The notes beneath the pieces are model-generated. The model saw nothing but the letters and a program-made list of their open reading frames with translations. It was not told where the DNA came from and made no database searches. A DNA stretch of 64,000 nt. Source: Symbiodinium natans. Lineage: Eukaryota > Sar > Dinophyceae > Suessiales > Symbiodiniaceae. Below are positions 11,283 to 22,086 of this stretch, piece after piece. The position numbers and the translations under genes are program-made. Location of the stretch: positions 124,001 through 188,000 of the forward strand of contig CAJNDS010000868.1 in assembly GCA_905221605.1 (NCBI GenBank). The letters run 5' to 3'. Numbering within the stretch: the first letter of the stretch is position 1; every line of letters starts with the position of its first letter.

Positions 11283-12100
11283 CTAGGCCGCAAAGTCCAT
11301 TGATCTGTTCAGCCGCTGCTTGGCTTCAATCAACAGCCGAGCAGGCAGCTTCTCGCAAATCCTTTCGTACATTTCTTCTTCACTGCCAGAGTACTTCTGC
11401 ATCAAGTGTGGGACCTTAAGGCTCTCGGTAGGCTTGATACATCTGTCTATGGCTTCTGCCCCCGCAAAGCTGTGCACGAGGATCCGACATCTGCCAGCTT
11501 CTCAGGATTGTGCTGCTGGTAAACCTGTCAACATCTGGCAACCAGGACAGAAAACAGTTGTAGGCATGGCTGGACATAGTTGGCCAAGGGTCCCACAGCT
11601 CGAATTTGCAGCAAATACCACTGTTCTTAGCTTGGCTGGACATGCTTCGTGCGAAATCTTGGAAAGAACAGAATGCTGCTTGCTTGATGCAATCATGGCT
11701 CCTGCTGACAAAATTGCTGTGCTGGACGGTGGTGGAGGCTTCGATGTTGATCCAGTACAGCCTGACAAAGGTTGAGGGGCGGAATGCCCCAAAAAACTCT
11801 TGGAATCTGAACTGCAGGAATTTAAGAACGCCCCCTGGCAAAAATGTAAGAGAGCGTCCTGAAGGCTTCGATGCTTCAACCGGCTTGGTGGGAATGCTTG
11901 AAGGCCTGCAAGGCTGGCCAGAGCTGGCAGCGGGCACAGCCAAGAACAAGAGAGCCTTCCAGGCGCTGGCGTGGGAGCTTGCCGATGCGGATCCTGAAAC
12001 TGCTTTGATCTGCTTCCGTCTCTGAAGCATTCCTCCAGTTCCGATGCCTGCCAATCCCAGGAGTCCCAAGTGGGCCTGGCAACGTTCTCTACCGATAAAA
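11283..12100 (-). CDS. Candidate gene 3' end; terminal exon at 11283-11430
   Basis: The last exon is convincing. It encodes VPHLMQKYSGSEEEMYERIC followed by a basic helix and ends SMDFAA-stop at 11283. The pattern P.LM.KY.G.E.E.Y..I resembles short helical motifs I recall from dinoflagellate proteins, often of unknown function. Upstream exons are less sure: a Gly/Leu-rich piece near 12010-12066 (LGLLGLAGIGTGG) begins after a CAG and reads well. The plus strand at 11850-12025 also reads as protein-like, so direction in the middle of this region is not certain. Confidence 0.4.
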
Positions 12101-12274
12101 AAGGGATGCTTTCATCCCCAGGCTCCCAAGATGCTCGCATTGCTCTCAGATCCCCCATCCCTTAAGCGGCCTCTCTGGCTGCACGCTCTCTGGAGCGCCA
12201 GCCTTCCGTCTACCGGTAACGTCTACAGGTGACAGGCAAGCAATATCAAGCAATCATCGATTTTCAATCATGCG

Positions 12275-12341
12275 ACAGACAGAGAGAGACAGAGAGCAAA
12301 AAGCAGACAGAGGGACAGGGAGAGAGAGAGAGAGAGAGACC
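12275..12341. repeat. GA-rich microsatellite
   Basis: gacagaga and (ga)n repeats; similar in kind to the tract at 6718-6820. Confidence 0.8.
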
Positions 12342-12482
12342 CAGCTCCTGGGACATTCCCTGGGCGCCTTAGCGGTCGTAGCGTTGTAGGGACTGGTGGC
12401 AATCTTGGCTTGCGGAGGGCTCGCCAAATTCGCCAAGACCTGCGACTCAGAACGAAATCGCTGACATTTTGAAAAATGTCTT

Positions 12483-13560
12483 TCAAAATATCCCTCCCGC
12501 CTTGGGCTCCTGTCTGGCAACCCCAAAGGCGATGCGCGGCCTTGCTGCCCGCTCCTCACAAAGAGGCACCACACTGACGATCAGTCCTGCACGATGTCCT
12601 ACCCTGGCCACGAGTCCGTTTAGTAACTTAGTACGTTTTTTGGCCTTCTGCAGCTTCTGGTCTGCACGTTGTCGCTCCTGAAACGAAGAGTTCAAAGGTG
12701 CAAGCGTGATCAAACGTCAAGCCTCAGCGCTCCCTGCGCTCCCTGCGCTCCCTGCGCTCCCCGAGCTCCCCCTGCCAGCACTCCATTTCACGGCCTCCTC
12801 CAGACGTTCCCGCTCCTCCTCGTCCCTCTGCCTGCGCAACGACAAGCCTTGCCCTATCAGACACCTTGGGTAAAGTGCAACTTTTTTTTCGCTGCTTGGT
12901 AAAGTGCGCAACCTTTTCTTCGCTGGTTGGAATATCGCATGCGATTGCTCGGAGAGAGGCTCGGCATTCATTCGTACAATCTTCAAAAACAAAGACATAG
13001 ACTCCATGTGGAAGTGCTGCTTCAGCCTTAAACCACCAGAACTCGCTGCCACGCGGTAGCCCTGGAGATGTGAATGGCCCTTTGCCGTCGCACCTTCTGG
13101 CAACTTCTTCACGCTGGCGCCAGATGGTGTTTGCTCTTGTGGAGACCTGACGACTTCCCTCTTGCTGGCATCGAACCCCGAAACACTCTCCAAGAAGTCT
13201 CTGCCTCATCTTCCTTTCCCATGAGGAGCACCTCGAGCTGTCGCAGCTGCTCTTCCTCCACCAGCACGAGGAAGGTACGTCCGCACACAGAGGCGCAAAA
13301 TACACGATCATCCGCATCCCCTATTGGTTCCTCTCTTTCCTTCTGCAGCTTCTGAACAATGCGCAGCCTGCTTGGGACTTGGGAGATGAGATGTGCATGA
13401 GGCGCACTCTTCACGGGTTCACGGGGTACGAGCGCAACTCCAGGCCTTGCACGCTCCGCATCGGCCAGGCGTGCCTGACGTTCCTCGTCGCGCTGCCTCC
13501 TCTCCTCTTTTCTTAGGAGCTTCAAGGCTTCTTAATTCAAAGATGTAGAGGCTCACTCTC
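12483..13560 (-). CDS. Candidate multi-exon gene with Arg/Glu-rich coiled-coil exons
   Basis: Three related blocks on the minus strand follow acceptor-like AG: RRQRDEERQARLADAE (about 13440-13500), RRQRDEEERERLEEA (about 12795-12840) and ERQRADQKLQKAKK (about 12625-12680). A fourth, VQKLQKEREEPIGD, lies near 13300-13340. All predict charged coiled coil and look like small copied exons in one gene. A short Gly-Ser-Ala run follows the second block (12725-12770). Exon ends are not fixed and no family is recognised. KE/RE-rich structural or cytoskeletal proteins are the obvious comparison, but composition alone could mislead. Confidence 0.4.
12725..12770. repeat. Tandem 9-bp repeat (tccctgcgc)
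   Basis: About four and a half copies. On the minus strand it encodes repeated Gly-Ser-Ala, in frame with the coiled-coil block just upstream. Confidence 0.8.
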
Positions 13561-14246
13561 TTGTTCAATGCGCTTATTGAAAACAGCTTACCAACAAAGC
13601 CTTGAACAGGCAGCATCCATTTCTCCCGCATGAAGAAACAAATGGCTACGGGTGCACATCGACTGATGCTCTGATCGAACTCCAACTAAGTCCTCATCTG
13701 CTTTTCTCTGCTTCTCTTGCTGCCAAAGATGTCTACGTCTTTCCTGCAACCAAGTGGCAGCAAAACACGATGTCTGAGCAGCATGTCGAATGATTCAGCA
13801 TGCGGTTGCAAGCGTGTCGCCATGTCGCCTGAACTGCGACATGAGTTTCCTCCTTACGCCGGGTCTCTTGCTTGACCTGCAGGGGCGTGGAAAGAACGAA
13901 AGAAATTCTTGGCCTCTGCAAACAACTTGCCCTGAGGGCAAGTTCCAGGATACAGGCTCAGCGGCTAAGCGGCAAAGAAATGTCCGGAGTTGCCAGCTTA
14001 GATCCCAGTCCCGCGCGCACCACACCTCACCCAAGAAAGTCCCTTCACCACACTACCTTCACACCATGCAACCTTAACACCTTGAGACCCTGTCAACACC
14101 TTCTCTGGATAACGCTCGTCTGCTTGAGGCCTCTTGACGGCTTTCGGCATCATTCAGTCGTTCATACCACGGTGGTGTCGCTGTCCCTTCAGCTTTGCTT
14201 TCATCCTGTGGCGGAAAGAAATGCAGCAATGAACATGGAAGTTTAC

Positions 14247-15000
14247 TCAGGCTGCTTCAGTAGATGCTTGGTCAAGTGCCTGGCTGACCTGCGGTGGCTG
14301 ACGCTTCTGCTTCGACACTCCAAGTGCTCCGTTATGTACGCAGGGAGATAACGGGCCGTTGGAGCTGATGAGGGAGAAAGGCACATTTTTCCACACCTCA
14401 CTTGCTGCTGCATGCATATCACACAAGAGGGCAAAGAAGGCGCCCACTGCAAGCAAGTGTCAGTACTATCTGCTGCAAAATGTGCAACAACTCGCCTGAA
14501 TCAGCAGATGCTGTTGCGAAACCATGTTACAACGCTTGACGTCAACAGAGATCTTTGCAGGTGCCTTTTCGCTGCATCAATGGATGAGATAATGACCTCG
14601 TGATGCCTCTGGTTGGACAGCACGCAAGTGAAACAACATCTCAGATGCCTCTGCTGCATGTAACCAAGATGCGTCTGCTGTGATTCGGACCACCAACGAC
14701 ACTTGGACCCTACCTGCATAAGACTCCGACACAAAAAGTGGTCTAAACTCACTGCCTGCTCCGGTCGGAACAACTTTGCAGATAGCTGCACGTTGTGACA
14801 TATCTAGCGGCATCGACAGCTATCATGGCACGACTCGCGACTCCCGGATCTTTGCCTGGACCCAGCTCGGGATGGTGGCAAGCATAGCTGTGGCATTGCC
14901 AAGGGCCAAGACCTTACCCTGCCATTTGGACTGCGCTGCTATGGCTTTGCTAGAAATGGGCACAACATGTTGCTCATTTTGGCTAGCAACGTTGGGACAT
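14247..15000 (-). CDS. Candidate multi-exon gene, unassigned
   Basis: Several minus-strand pieces read as protein: a possible start MSNMLCPFLAKP near 14970; KVLALGNATAMLATIPSWV (about 14825-14912) after a GCAG acceptor; LSAKLFRPEQAVSLDHF (about 14735-14790); a middle piece VIISSIDAAKRHLQ; and a last exon from about 14450 (GAFFALLCDMHAAASEVW and on) to a TGA at 14247. The last exon is the most convincing. It starts after cttgcttgcag, a good acceptor, and its tail is Gln/Ala/Pro-rich. Distance to the LSM2 stop at 15332 is about 350 bp. Function unknown. Confidence 0.4.
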
Positions 15001-15331
15001 GTTGGGAGCGGAGGTACTCAGATACTCAGATACTGAAGGCAAGTTTTGTCAAGCTGAAGCTCACTACAGCTCATGCAGCCGTGCTACGAACAATTGAAAG
15101 CATGGTACTAGTCTTGAAGTGACATTCGGGCAATGAGCCGGCCATGGCATCCCATTTCAGGCCGTACGAAACCTGTGAGTGTTGCTCACGTGCCATGCAT
15201 TGCACACAACAAAATGGCACAGCTGCCTTTTTCGTTTGAATGAAACGTGGCGGTCCGTAACCCCTACATACATCAACGCGAGCAGCGCTGGTCTTTGCTC
15301 ACGGGATTGTCTGATCACATCGGTTGACATG

Positions 15332-16028
15332 TCATTTGACCTGACAGGATCTCCCCTCACAACTTTCCACCCACCGGAACCAACGCATGAAACCATCGCT
15401 GAGCTGAGCCTGCTTTGCCTCTCGGCGACAGCTATCTTGAAGTGATTCTGTGTCTACCTGCGAAACAAACCACCCAGAAGCCTACCTACCCTTACAGAAT
15501 CTGATGACAGCAGACTTGGAAAGCGCCCACCTCATGTCCAGGGAGGTGCACATATCGAACTACAGATCCTGTCATGGACAAAAAAGCAGGCCGCATATCA
15601 AAGCATGCATGCACCAACATAACAAGATCCTCGAATAAAGCAATTCTTGACCGACAAGAGGTGCGGATATCGATCTGGGTCGTTCACGCTGACCTGAGCA
15701 TGGAACAACAACGAACACTGTGAGGTCTGATGCGAAAACTGCAGACTCCCGCATTGGCAAGCTTCAGGTTGAGGAACTGGTCGGCAGACTGCAACGTTCC
15801 TGCTTCAAAAGCCGGGAAAGTAAACGATGAAGCCTCTCTCGTAACAGGAACCTGTGATGCACAGGTCGTTCTTCAACTCCACTGTCACCTGACAGGCAAA
15901 CATCATGGCCCCAACTCGCCGGTGACGATGCTGCAACATGAAACATCATGTCGCACGGATCTGTGCGGGCCATGAGAGGCCTGCACATTTCTGTCGACCA
16001 AAGTTCTGAAGAAGGAAAAGAACAGCAT
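15332..16028 (-). CDS. LSM2: LSM2, Sm-like protein of the LSM1-7/LSM2-8 rings
   Basis: Sm-like subunit of the heteroheptameric LSM rings that bind U6 snRNA 3' ends (nucleus) or deadenylated mRNA (cytoplasm). Exons fitted by reading: 16028-15987 (ATG; MLFFSFFRTLVDRN), 15888-15852 (VTVELKNDLCIT), 15799-15747 (GTLQSADQFLNLKLANAG), 15693-15630 (YPHLLSVKNCFIRG), 15568-15531 (SVVRYVHLPGHE) and 15457 onward (VDTESLQDSCRREA). Phases agree at every join, and both Sm motifs are present in order (the VELKND...D.FLN.KL type and the C-terminal FIRG..V.Y). Donors are GT except a GA donor after exon 4. The end is uncertain: the last frame stays open to a TGA at 15332, longer than the usual roughly 95-residue protein, so a final small intron after REAKQ (GC donor) is possible. 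The family assignment is firm. Confidence 0.9.
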
Positions 16029-16030
16029 GC

Positions 16031-16297
16031 TCAAGCCTCAATGTGTCGCTCGCTTGCAGCGTAGCCACTGGAGATTGTGCATGCGTGTGCTTTCAACTTC
16101 ACCACGATCAGGCGCAGGCCTTCTTCTGGGGCGTCGTGAAACCTAGATGCCCCGAAGACGTCGGTGTCTTGTCTGGAAACAAAACTATCCACATTGGTCT
16201 GAGCCAACTTGCGGCAACGGCAGGATCGGCGTCGTTTGGTGTCATAGTTGGAGCCGGCATGGCACATGACCATGGGTTCAATCGGGGTTCCTCTCAA
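16031..16297 (-). other. Upstream region of LSM2 with a coding-like frame
   Basis: A minus frame that looks partly coding (EEGLRLIVVKLKAHA) ends in TGA at 16031, two bases before the LSM2 ATG. It could be the last exon of a closely packed upstream gene, or 5' sequence that is open by chance. Plus-strand frames in the same place (16043-16597) read equally well, so I do not call a gene. An AG 8 bases before the ATG could accept the trans-spliced leader used by dinoflagellates. Confidence 0.25.
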
Positions 16298-16299
16298 AG

Positions 16300-17400
16300 T
16301 TCTGGTCGACAGGGTTGGGTTGCATCGTCGCCTGCAACAAACCCGTTTGCCATGACGTGGAAAAGGCCATTACTACCCTGCCCATTTGGGACCATTCCGG
16401 GAATTGACCTCAAACTGGAATCAAGCGATGGTAACGCGATAGTAGCCCGAGCTCCCGAAGTGCACGCCTGGTCGTTTTCATGTCATCACCACCTGGCGCA
16501 GTCCATGCCTTCGAGCTCCCGCTTGTGCCTCTCCCTGTGTCCACGCCCAGGTGCGCGATGTGCTCCACCCGATGCGCTTTCGAACTCTCAGGCCTGAAGC
16601 CCCTCATACGGCCACCATCGGCCATAAACCCGTTGACCGGGCGAACCATCCCAACCCGAACCCCTCTAGAAAGACTGAGCATCGATGTCACACCAGACAT
16701 CAAGCTAACCGCAAACGATCGACGTGCACGGGAAACTAAGGTAGGTAGAAACCGAAACGCGTCGCTGAAGGTCGCTCTCGCTGAATGAGCACAGGCTTGG
16801 GCTCTGGAGTTTGGGATTTAGGGTTTTCATTGGAGTCAGGTGAAGTCAGCAAGATGTCGACTAACCTCGCACCACTGAGCTTCTACATGCTCCTACTAGC
16901 CGGATACAGTGCACCACCTATGTGGATGGATGCACCCGATCGGGCAGGATTCTCCCGATCCCGCGTGTGCCGGCCGGTGAGCACTTTGCGCCCGATGGCA
17001 CGTGGGGGCAGGGAACCCGACCATGTCTATCAACGGTGGCAGTATTGCGAAAACGAAAGCTGCGAGCCTGAGCGCCTGCCAGGAGCTGGCGCTCGCTTCG
17101 TGGTATAACGCGCGCGTGTGCGCGTGTGCTTTACGTTGCATCCCCGAAACCTCTATTGGTTGCGACAACATTTCAGGCATCCACAGTCCACAGCGCATGG
17201 GGCAAGAAAGATCTCTCCACCTTCAACACGCCCGACCAGATGGGCAACAAAGGACACTGTTTTGCCCCTGACGCAAGCTCTTCCGACTTACGGATGTGAA
17301 CAACCTTATGGCTGCTGCGACTTATTGCGACTTTGATGAAGAGTCCGTGTAGCATATCTCACCTAGCGCCAACAACACCTTGTGTTCCAAGCTCATGGCA
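16300..17400. other. Spacer between GH47 gene and LSM2
   Basis: No supported gene. A short run of the window's telomere-like word (gggatttagggttttc) lies at 16812-16827. The region should hold the GH47 3' untranslated region and the LSM2 5' region. Confidence 0.4.
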
Positions 17401-17403
17401 AGA

Positions 17404-19443
17404 TCAGAGCTCATGACGCTTCAGCGGATGGCCCTCAGTATTGAAGAAGTACTTGTCCATGTTGAAGGCTTCCTCACCGCAATGCTGGCGACTTAAGTAG
17501 AGCACCAAGTATTGCCGCGGCTTTCTACCGAAATAGGGCTCAGGCTCATGCTTATGAAGGCTTGGCTGGAACAAGGGGGCTTATAAATGCTAGGATGCTC
17601 ATGATGCTTCGCGACAAACGTTGAAAAACGCCCGGTGGCACCAACTGCTTGAAAGCTCTAAAATTGCAGTGCAAACCTTCTCTCAGCATGCTGGCACAAC
17701 GTGGCTTCTCTGACAAGCCGCTGCCGGGGAGAACAGGAGGAAAAGATACTTGAAGGTCTCCTTAGAAAGAACACCATCAAAGTCACAGAAGCTGCCATCT
17801 GCTCGATGTGGTACGCCGTCTCACTAAGCATACTAAGCCTGCAACTGCCATGACAAAGGTCTGCATCTCGTCCATCTTTGATGTCGGGATGGCCTCACAG
17901 TAGCAAAGTAGGCTCGATGCGAGTGCACCTCGCAACAGATCTAAATAGCAGGGTGGGTGGAAGGCATCGCAAGATATCGCAAGCCTTCACGTCACGCACG
18001 GATGCAAAACCATTCGGAACCTGTTGGTCAATGAGGAATTCAACTAACCAGAAATCAAAGCAGCACAAAGCTGAAACAACAAGCGGCCGGAAACACCTTC
18101 GCATTGTCCAGAATAGCATTAAAAATTTTCTCGCCCCATTTGCGATACCTGCGATGGAGACGTGTCAGCCGTGCCAATGCATTCAGGCATATGCCAGCGC
18201 ACTTTTCGTCGCCCGTCAATCTGTGGAGGTAAAACAAAGACTCTGCCTTAGCTGACAACGCACAATCTCGTAAGTGTCATGTGCGATTGCTCACTCACAT
18301 TGGGAATCAAATCTGGCTAGAAACGATCTTGTGCAGTAAGCCAGCAACAGTTTCAGGCCGCAGAAACGAGTGCCTCCCCTCTGAGGCTGCCTGCTGCGCC
18401 AGGGATGCGTCCAGACAAGCTCAGAGGTCCTGTGCTTCAGCCTCGACGAAGTCGTGAGGGGGCTTCGCACTGACCTTTGCTGAGTAGCTACACCCTCACC
18501 ACCCCAACAGGCAAATGAGAAGTCCATGGAGAGGCGATGGTCTGTGATCATCTGCAACGCATCGGCCTTCTCACAGAAGTAAATAGCGAATTGATCGCGC
18601 AACACAAGCGTCGGCCGTGGACATGTCGGCTGTAAAAGCAAATGGCGAATTGTGGAAAATGACCTGCAGGAGAAGACCTGTGGAAAAATAAATTCACAGA
18701 TGCCTGAAGCTTTTGCTACACTCACAGATGCATGAAGTTTTTGCTACACTCCAAAGGTTTGATGGCATGTGTTTGTTGCGATCGTTGGAATCTCTGACGT
18801 CGATGTCATGGAGAAAACATCTCGGCAACTCGTTTCCTTTCAGACCGATGCTACAGCACCAAGGATGCCAAGGACTGGTTTCGCGGGCATGGGATGGCCT
18901 GAGCCACAGGCTGAATGAAGCGTATGCTCTCCTGACTTGGCGGCTCCAAAAATCCAGGCCCCAAACGATGCCCGGGAGGCCCCAGACTGTGCAAGGAAGG
19001 CCACCACCGACCCCCCCGTTTCTCGCCCGGTGCGAGACGCAAACCGCCGAACTGCCCCTGCGAAACATCAAACTCCAAGCCACGTGCCGCCCATTCGACT
19101 CCACCCCTCCACAAAGCCACACGCTATCTCTCTTTGAGCTTCTGCCGAGGGGCTTTGCTGAACTCGGGAGCCAATCCGGAAGGACTCGAGGTCCACAGCT
19201 CGACGCAGGAGGCAGTGAGGCCTTCCGCTAAATGCCACCACCTGGCCCCGCAACAAGCATAGAGTCACTCATGCAAGCGGTCATTCATCGCACGGTCCAT
19301 CCAGCCCACAGTCAGTCCCATGAAATGCCAGGCAGACGTAGTGTTTCGGGTGGCCAGGTCGTGCGCAGGCAGCTCCATAAGCCTGTGGCGAAAGATCAGT
19401 ACATCGTGCAGGATGAGGCCAGCATCTCATAAACATGTACATA

Positions 19444-19499
<56 letters not shown>

Positions 19500-21957
19500 A
19501 AAAGAGAGAGAGAGAGAGCGAGAGAAGTATGTGTGCGTGTGTAAGTCTCAGGGCCCAGCGCAAGGGCTATCAGGCCCGGCGCAAAGCAACTTAAGTGGTC
19601 CTGCGCAGTCAGAGTGCATCCTGTGGCCGCATGAAAGAAAACACAAAGGAACGACAGCGCGAAGAACATTATCCAGGCATGTGAAGCTTTTGCCGGAAGC
19701 GCCAAACAAGACGCAAGAAAGCCTGAACTCGTGAGGGAAAATTAGGGTCCATTTTCCAGACCACATTGCCATCCGCTGCGATCTCAATCAACTTGAAGCG
19801 GGTGGCACCCGCCTGTCATTCTTAATGTTCAGATGTGGGAGCGCTTGATAGGTTTTGACAGGAGATTCACGCCTCGGCCGACTTGACCTCAACAGCTCAG
19901 CACACAAGCAAGAAGAACCAGATTTGAGCAAACCACTCAACATCAGGAAACAAAGCTAGTGACCGAAGCAGGCAGTGGCCGGACAATGCTGGGCAATGCA
20001 TCCATCACCTCCAAGAATATCTCCTGAAAATTGACAGCATCGCACTGAGTGAGCATCACAAGCATCATTCGACTCCTTGAATCGCGTCTCGGACGGGCTC
20101 TGAAGCCATTGCTTCAGAAGGTACCTGATGGCAAGATGCAGTCTCCCCGACAGCTCCCCACTGCTGTCCAATGAAAATGGTTGCTTCGCCATGGACTGAA
20201 CAAACACTGCAAGATCGTTCGACAAAAGAAGCCTACACAGTATACTAAAAAATCTTATGCTTACAACATATATGTATATATATATGTATATCAAGCAATG
20301 CCATACTGCAAGAGGGGGCAGATTTAGCAACACTTCAAGTTCTCTTCGTTGCCTTTGTACAGGGCTTCAAGGCTTCGGGTTCGCACAACAAGCCCCAGAT
20401 TGGACAGGCACATACTTGGTCATAGCATGTGCGCACTCGTAATACGAGTCTGCCAGCGCTCCGAATGCGAACTTGGAGGCAACAGCCTGCTCAAGGTGTT
20501 TGCCCGAAGGTTGTCACCGCCTTTCACTACCACATCCTTGCCTGGACTGGGGACATGCTTGGAGGAGACAAGAACACCGGCAGTATGCCATGCATCCCTG
20601 TGGACTGGATGGCCTCCACTCAGCAGAAGCAGGCAATCCAGCAGTCAGGCTTTGTGCCATAGGGCTCCATAGAATGCCATAGAACAACCATCTGAGATTG
20701 TGTCCTGGAAAGCCTGGTCTGCAGCAGCTTTGAACCGCGCATCTCCTGTCCTGGAGTGCCAGAGAATGTCACAGAATGCCCTCACAAAAACCACGAATAT
20801 CCACGGAGCTTAAACCCCCCTGTCCTGGCTGCCAAGCTGCGAAACTCGACTTGCAGACTGCCAGCCTCACGATCAGCCGATATGCATGCGACCAAAGCCA
20901 TTTGAAGAGACCACGTAGTGCTGCAATCACGCAGTTGCGCCTCGGAAAGAATGACGGGCTGTGTGCTTGCTTTGCTGGTTCCACGTGCCAAGTTGACAGT
21001 AGGCAGGGGAATCCTGACGACAAGGTGGCCAAGAACCAAGTCCACCCAAAATTCAGAGACTGGAGATGGTGAGGCCCTGCTAAGCTCCTTGAATTTGTCT
21101 TGAATGCGGGCAGAAGGCGGTCACCGAGCTCTTTCGCACGCTCCAGGAGTTCCTCGCACTGCTTCACGTGGCTCCGTGCAACAAAGATCGAAAAAGGGCT
21201 TTCTCTGTTTCCACCTCTTTGCCCGATAGCGTGTGTGCACCGAGAAGGCCGCCTAGCCTTGCATACTGCAAACTGCAACAATATGTAGAAATACCATTAC
21301 AGCAAAACTAAGATGATGAACTCGGCTACCACATCTTACCACACCGTTCCGTTGCTACAGGCCATCAGGGTGCTGCGCACTGAGCCGCGAGCGCCCTGAT
21401 CGTTAACTCAAAAACCGACACGTCAGAGTCTGCCCGGTCGAAGTCAAGGTCTTCGTGGGCAAACTTGACACCCTGCGCAGATGCGCATAGGATGCGCACA
21501 GATACGCGCCATGAGATGCGAAGCGATGACCTGCTGAAACTCCTCATCCAAGCCCATCAGCCACAGGGTCGACAGGGAGTCCTTCAAAAATGCAGCAGGA
21601 AGCTCATTCCGTGGGACTCGCTATTACATGCAGCAAAGCTGTGCTGCAAAAGTGTCCAGAATGGTCAGACCAGTTCCACCGAAGGAGTTGCGACCCGCCC
21701 TGGAGCACCATCCGTTTGAGACTCTGCCTTTGTTATCTTTGTTCGCCGTCTTAGCCCTGACCGGACCAAGTGTCCGGCGCCGCGAGAGGTTGTAGCTCAT
21801 CCTGACCCCATGCATGCCTTGAAGCCAGACGGACTGCAAGTCTGCCAAGCTTGATAGCAGTGCCGCCTTTCGTAGCTCTGCCAAGCATGCTTGAATGCAT
21901 CTCGCACCTGCCGCTGCACATCGCTGTACACAACCCGTTCGCTAGAAGCCCCAAGAG
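17404..21957 (-). CDS. GH47 class I alpha-1,2-mannosidase (ER/Golgi N-glycan trimming)
   Basis: Removes alpha-1,2-mannose from N-glycans in the ER or Golgi lumen. Exons (approximate, 5' to 3'): 21957-21867 VRDAFKHAWQSY; 21817-21779 HAWGQDELQPL; 21699-21657 NSFGGTGLTIL; 21581-21531 DSLSTLWLMGL; 21472-21393 DVSVFELTIR; 21257-21215 LGGLLGAHTLSG; 21161-21088 LGDRLLPAFKT; 21013-20971 IPLPTVNL; 20865-20825 GSLQVEFRSLA; 20750-20705 TGDARFKAAA; 20618-20542 GILPVFLSP; 20471-20437 DSYYE; 20124-20076 YLLKQWL; 20023-19970; 19791-19750 IEIAADGNVVWKM; 19600-19555 DHLSCFAPG; 18373-18349 FLRPET; 18246-18203 AESLFYLHRLTGD; 18148-18097; 18020-17985 VPNGFASVRDV; 17893-17846; 17760-17725 ETFKYLFLLFSP; 17472-17404 YFFNTEGHPLKRHEL-stop. 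By family knowledge the acid/base residues lie in FE.TIR, KMD-HL and RPET, and the calcium threonine in FNTE.HP; all four are present. Exons for the segment between DHL and RPET, and the N-terminal anchor, are unresolved. The pattern resembles ER/Golgi mannosidase I more than EDEM. Confidence 0.92.
19444..19527. repeat. (GAAA)n microsatellite running into (GA)n, inside a GH47 intron
   Basis: About 15 perfect gaaa units followed by a ga run. It lies between the DHLSCFAPG exon and the next downstream exons, so it is intronic on the minus strand (CTTT). Open frames through it are low-complexity artefacts. Confidence 0.9.
20265..20294. repeat. Short (TA)-rich tract in a GH47 intron
   Basis: tatatgtata-type repeat between the exons at 20437 and 20124 of the mannosidase gene. 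Confidence 0.7.
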
Positions 21958-22086
21958 CTGTTAGTCCCCTCCATCACACCCTGTCAAGCTGATGTGCGAG
22001 GCGATGTGCTCTAAGCAAAAAAGTGCAGATGAAGGACGTGCTAAGTATATTCGGCCTTCTGATTTACATCCAATGGCATCCCGAGC

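Noticed and set aside
11606-12025. Plus-strand frame with a protein-like C-terminal part
   Set aside because: Overlaps minus-strand exon candidates; I could not decide and left it out as a separate gene.
13160-13200. tRNA B-box-like word on the minus strand (ggttcgatgcc)
   Set aside because: No A box at tRNA spacing and no cloverleaf.
16043-16597. 184-codon plus frame opposite the LSM2 upstream region
   Set aside because: Composition is weak in its second half (Ser/Pro/Cys-rich), and the neighbouring genes are on the other strand; coding status undecided, so not called.
19435-19734. Lys/Glu-rich plus frames
   Set aside because: Reading of the (GAAA)n microsatellite within a mannosidase intron.
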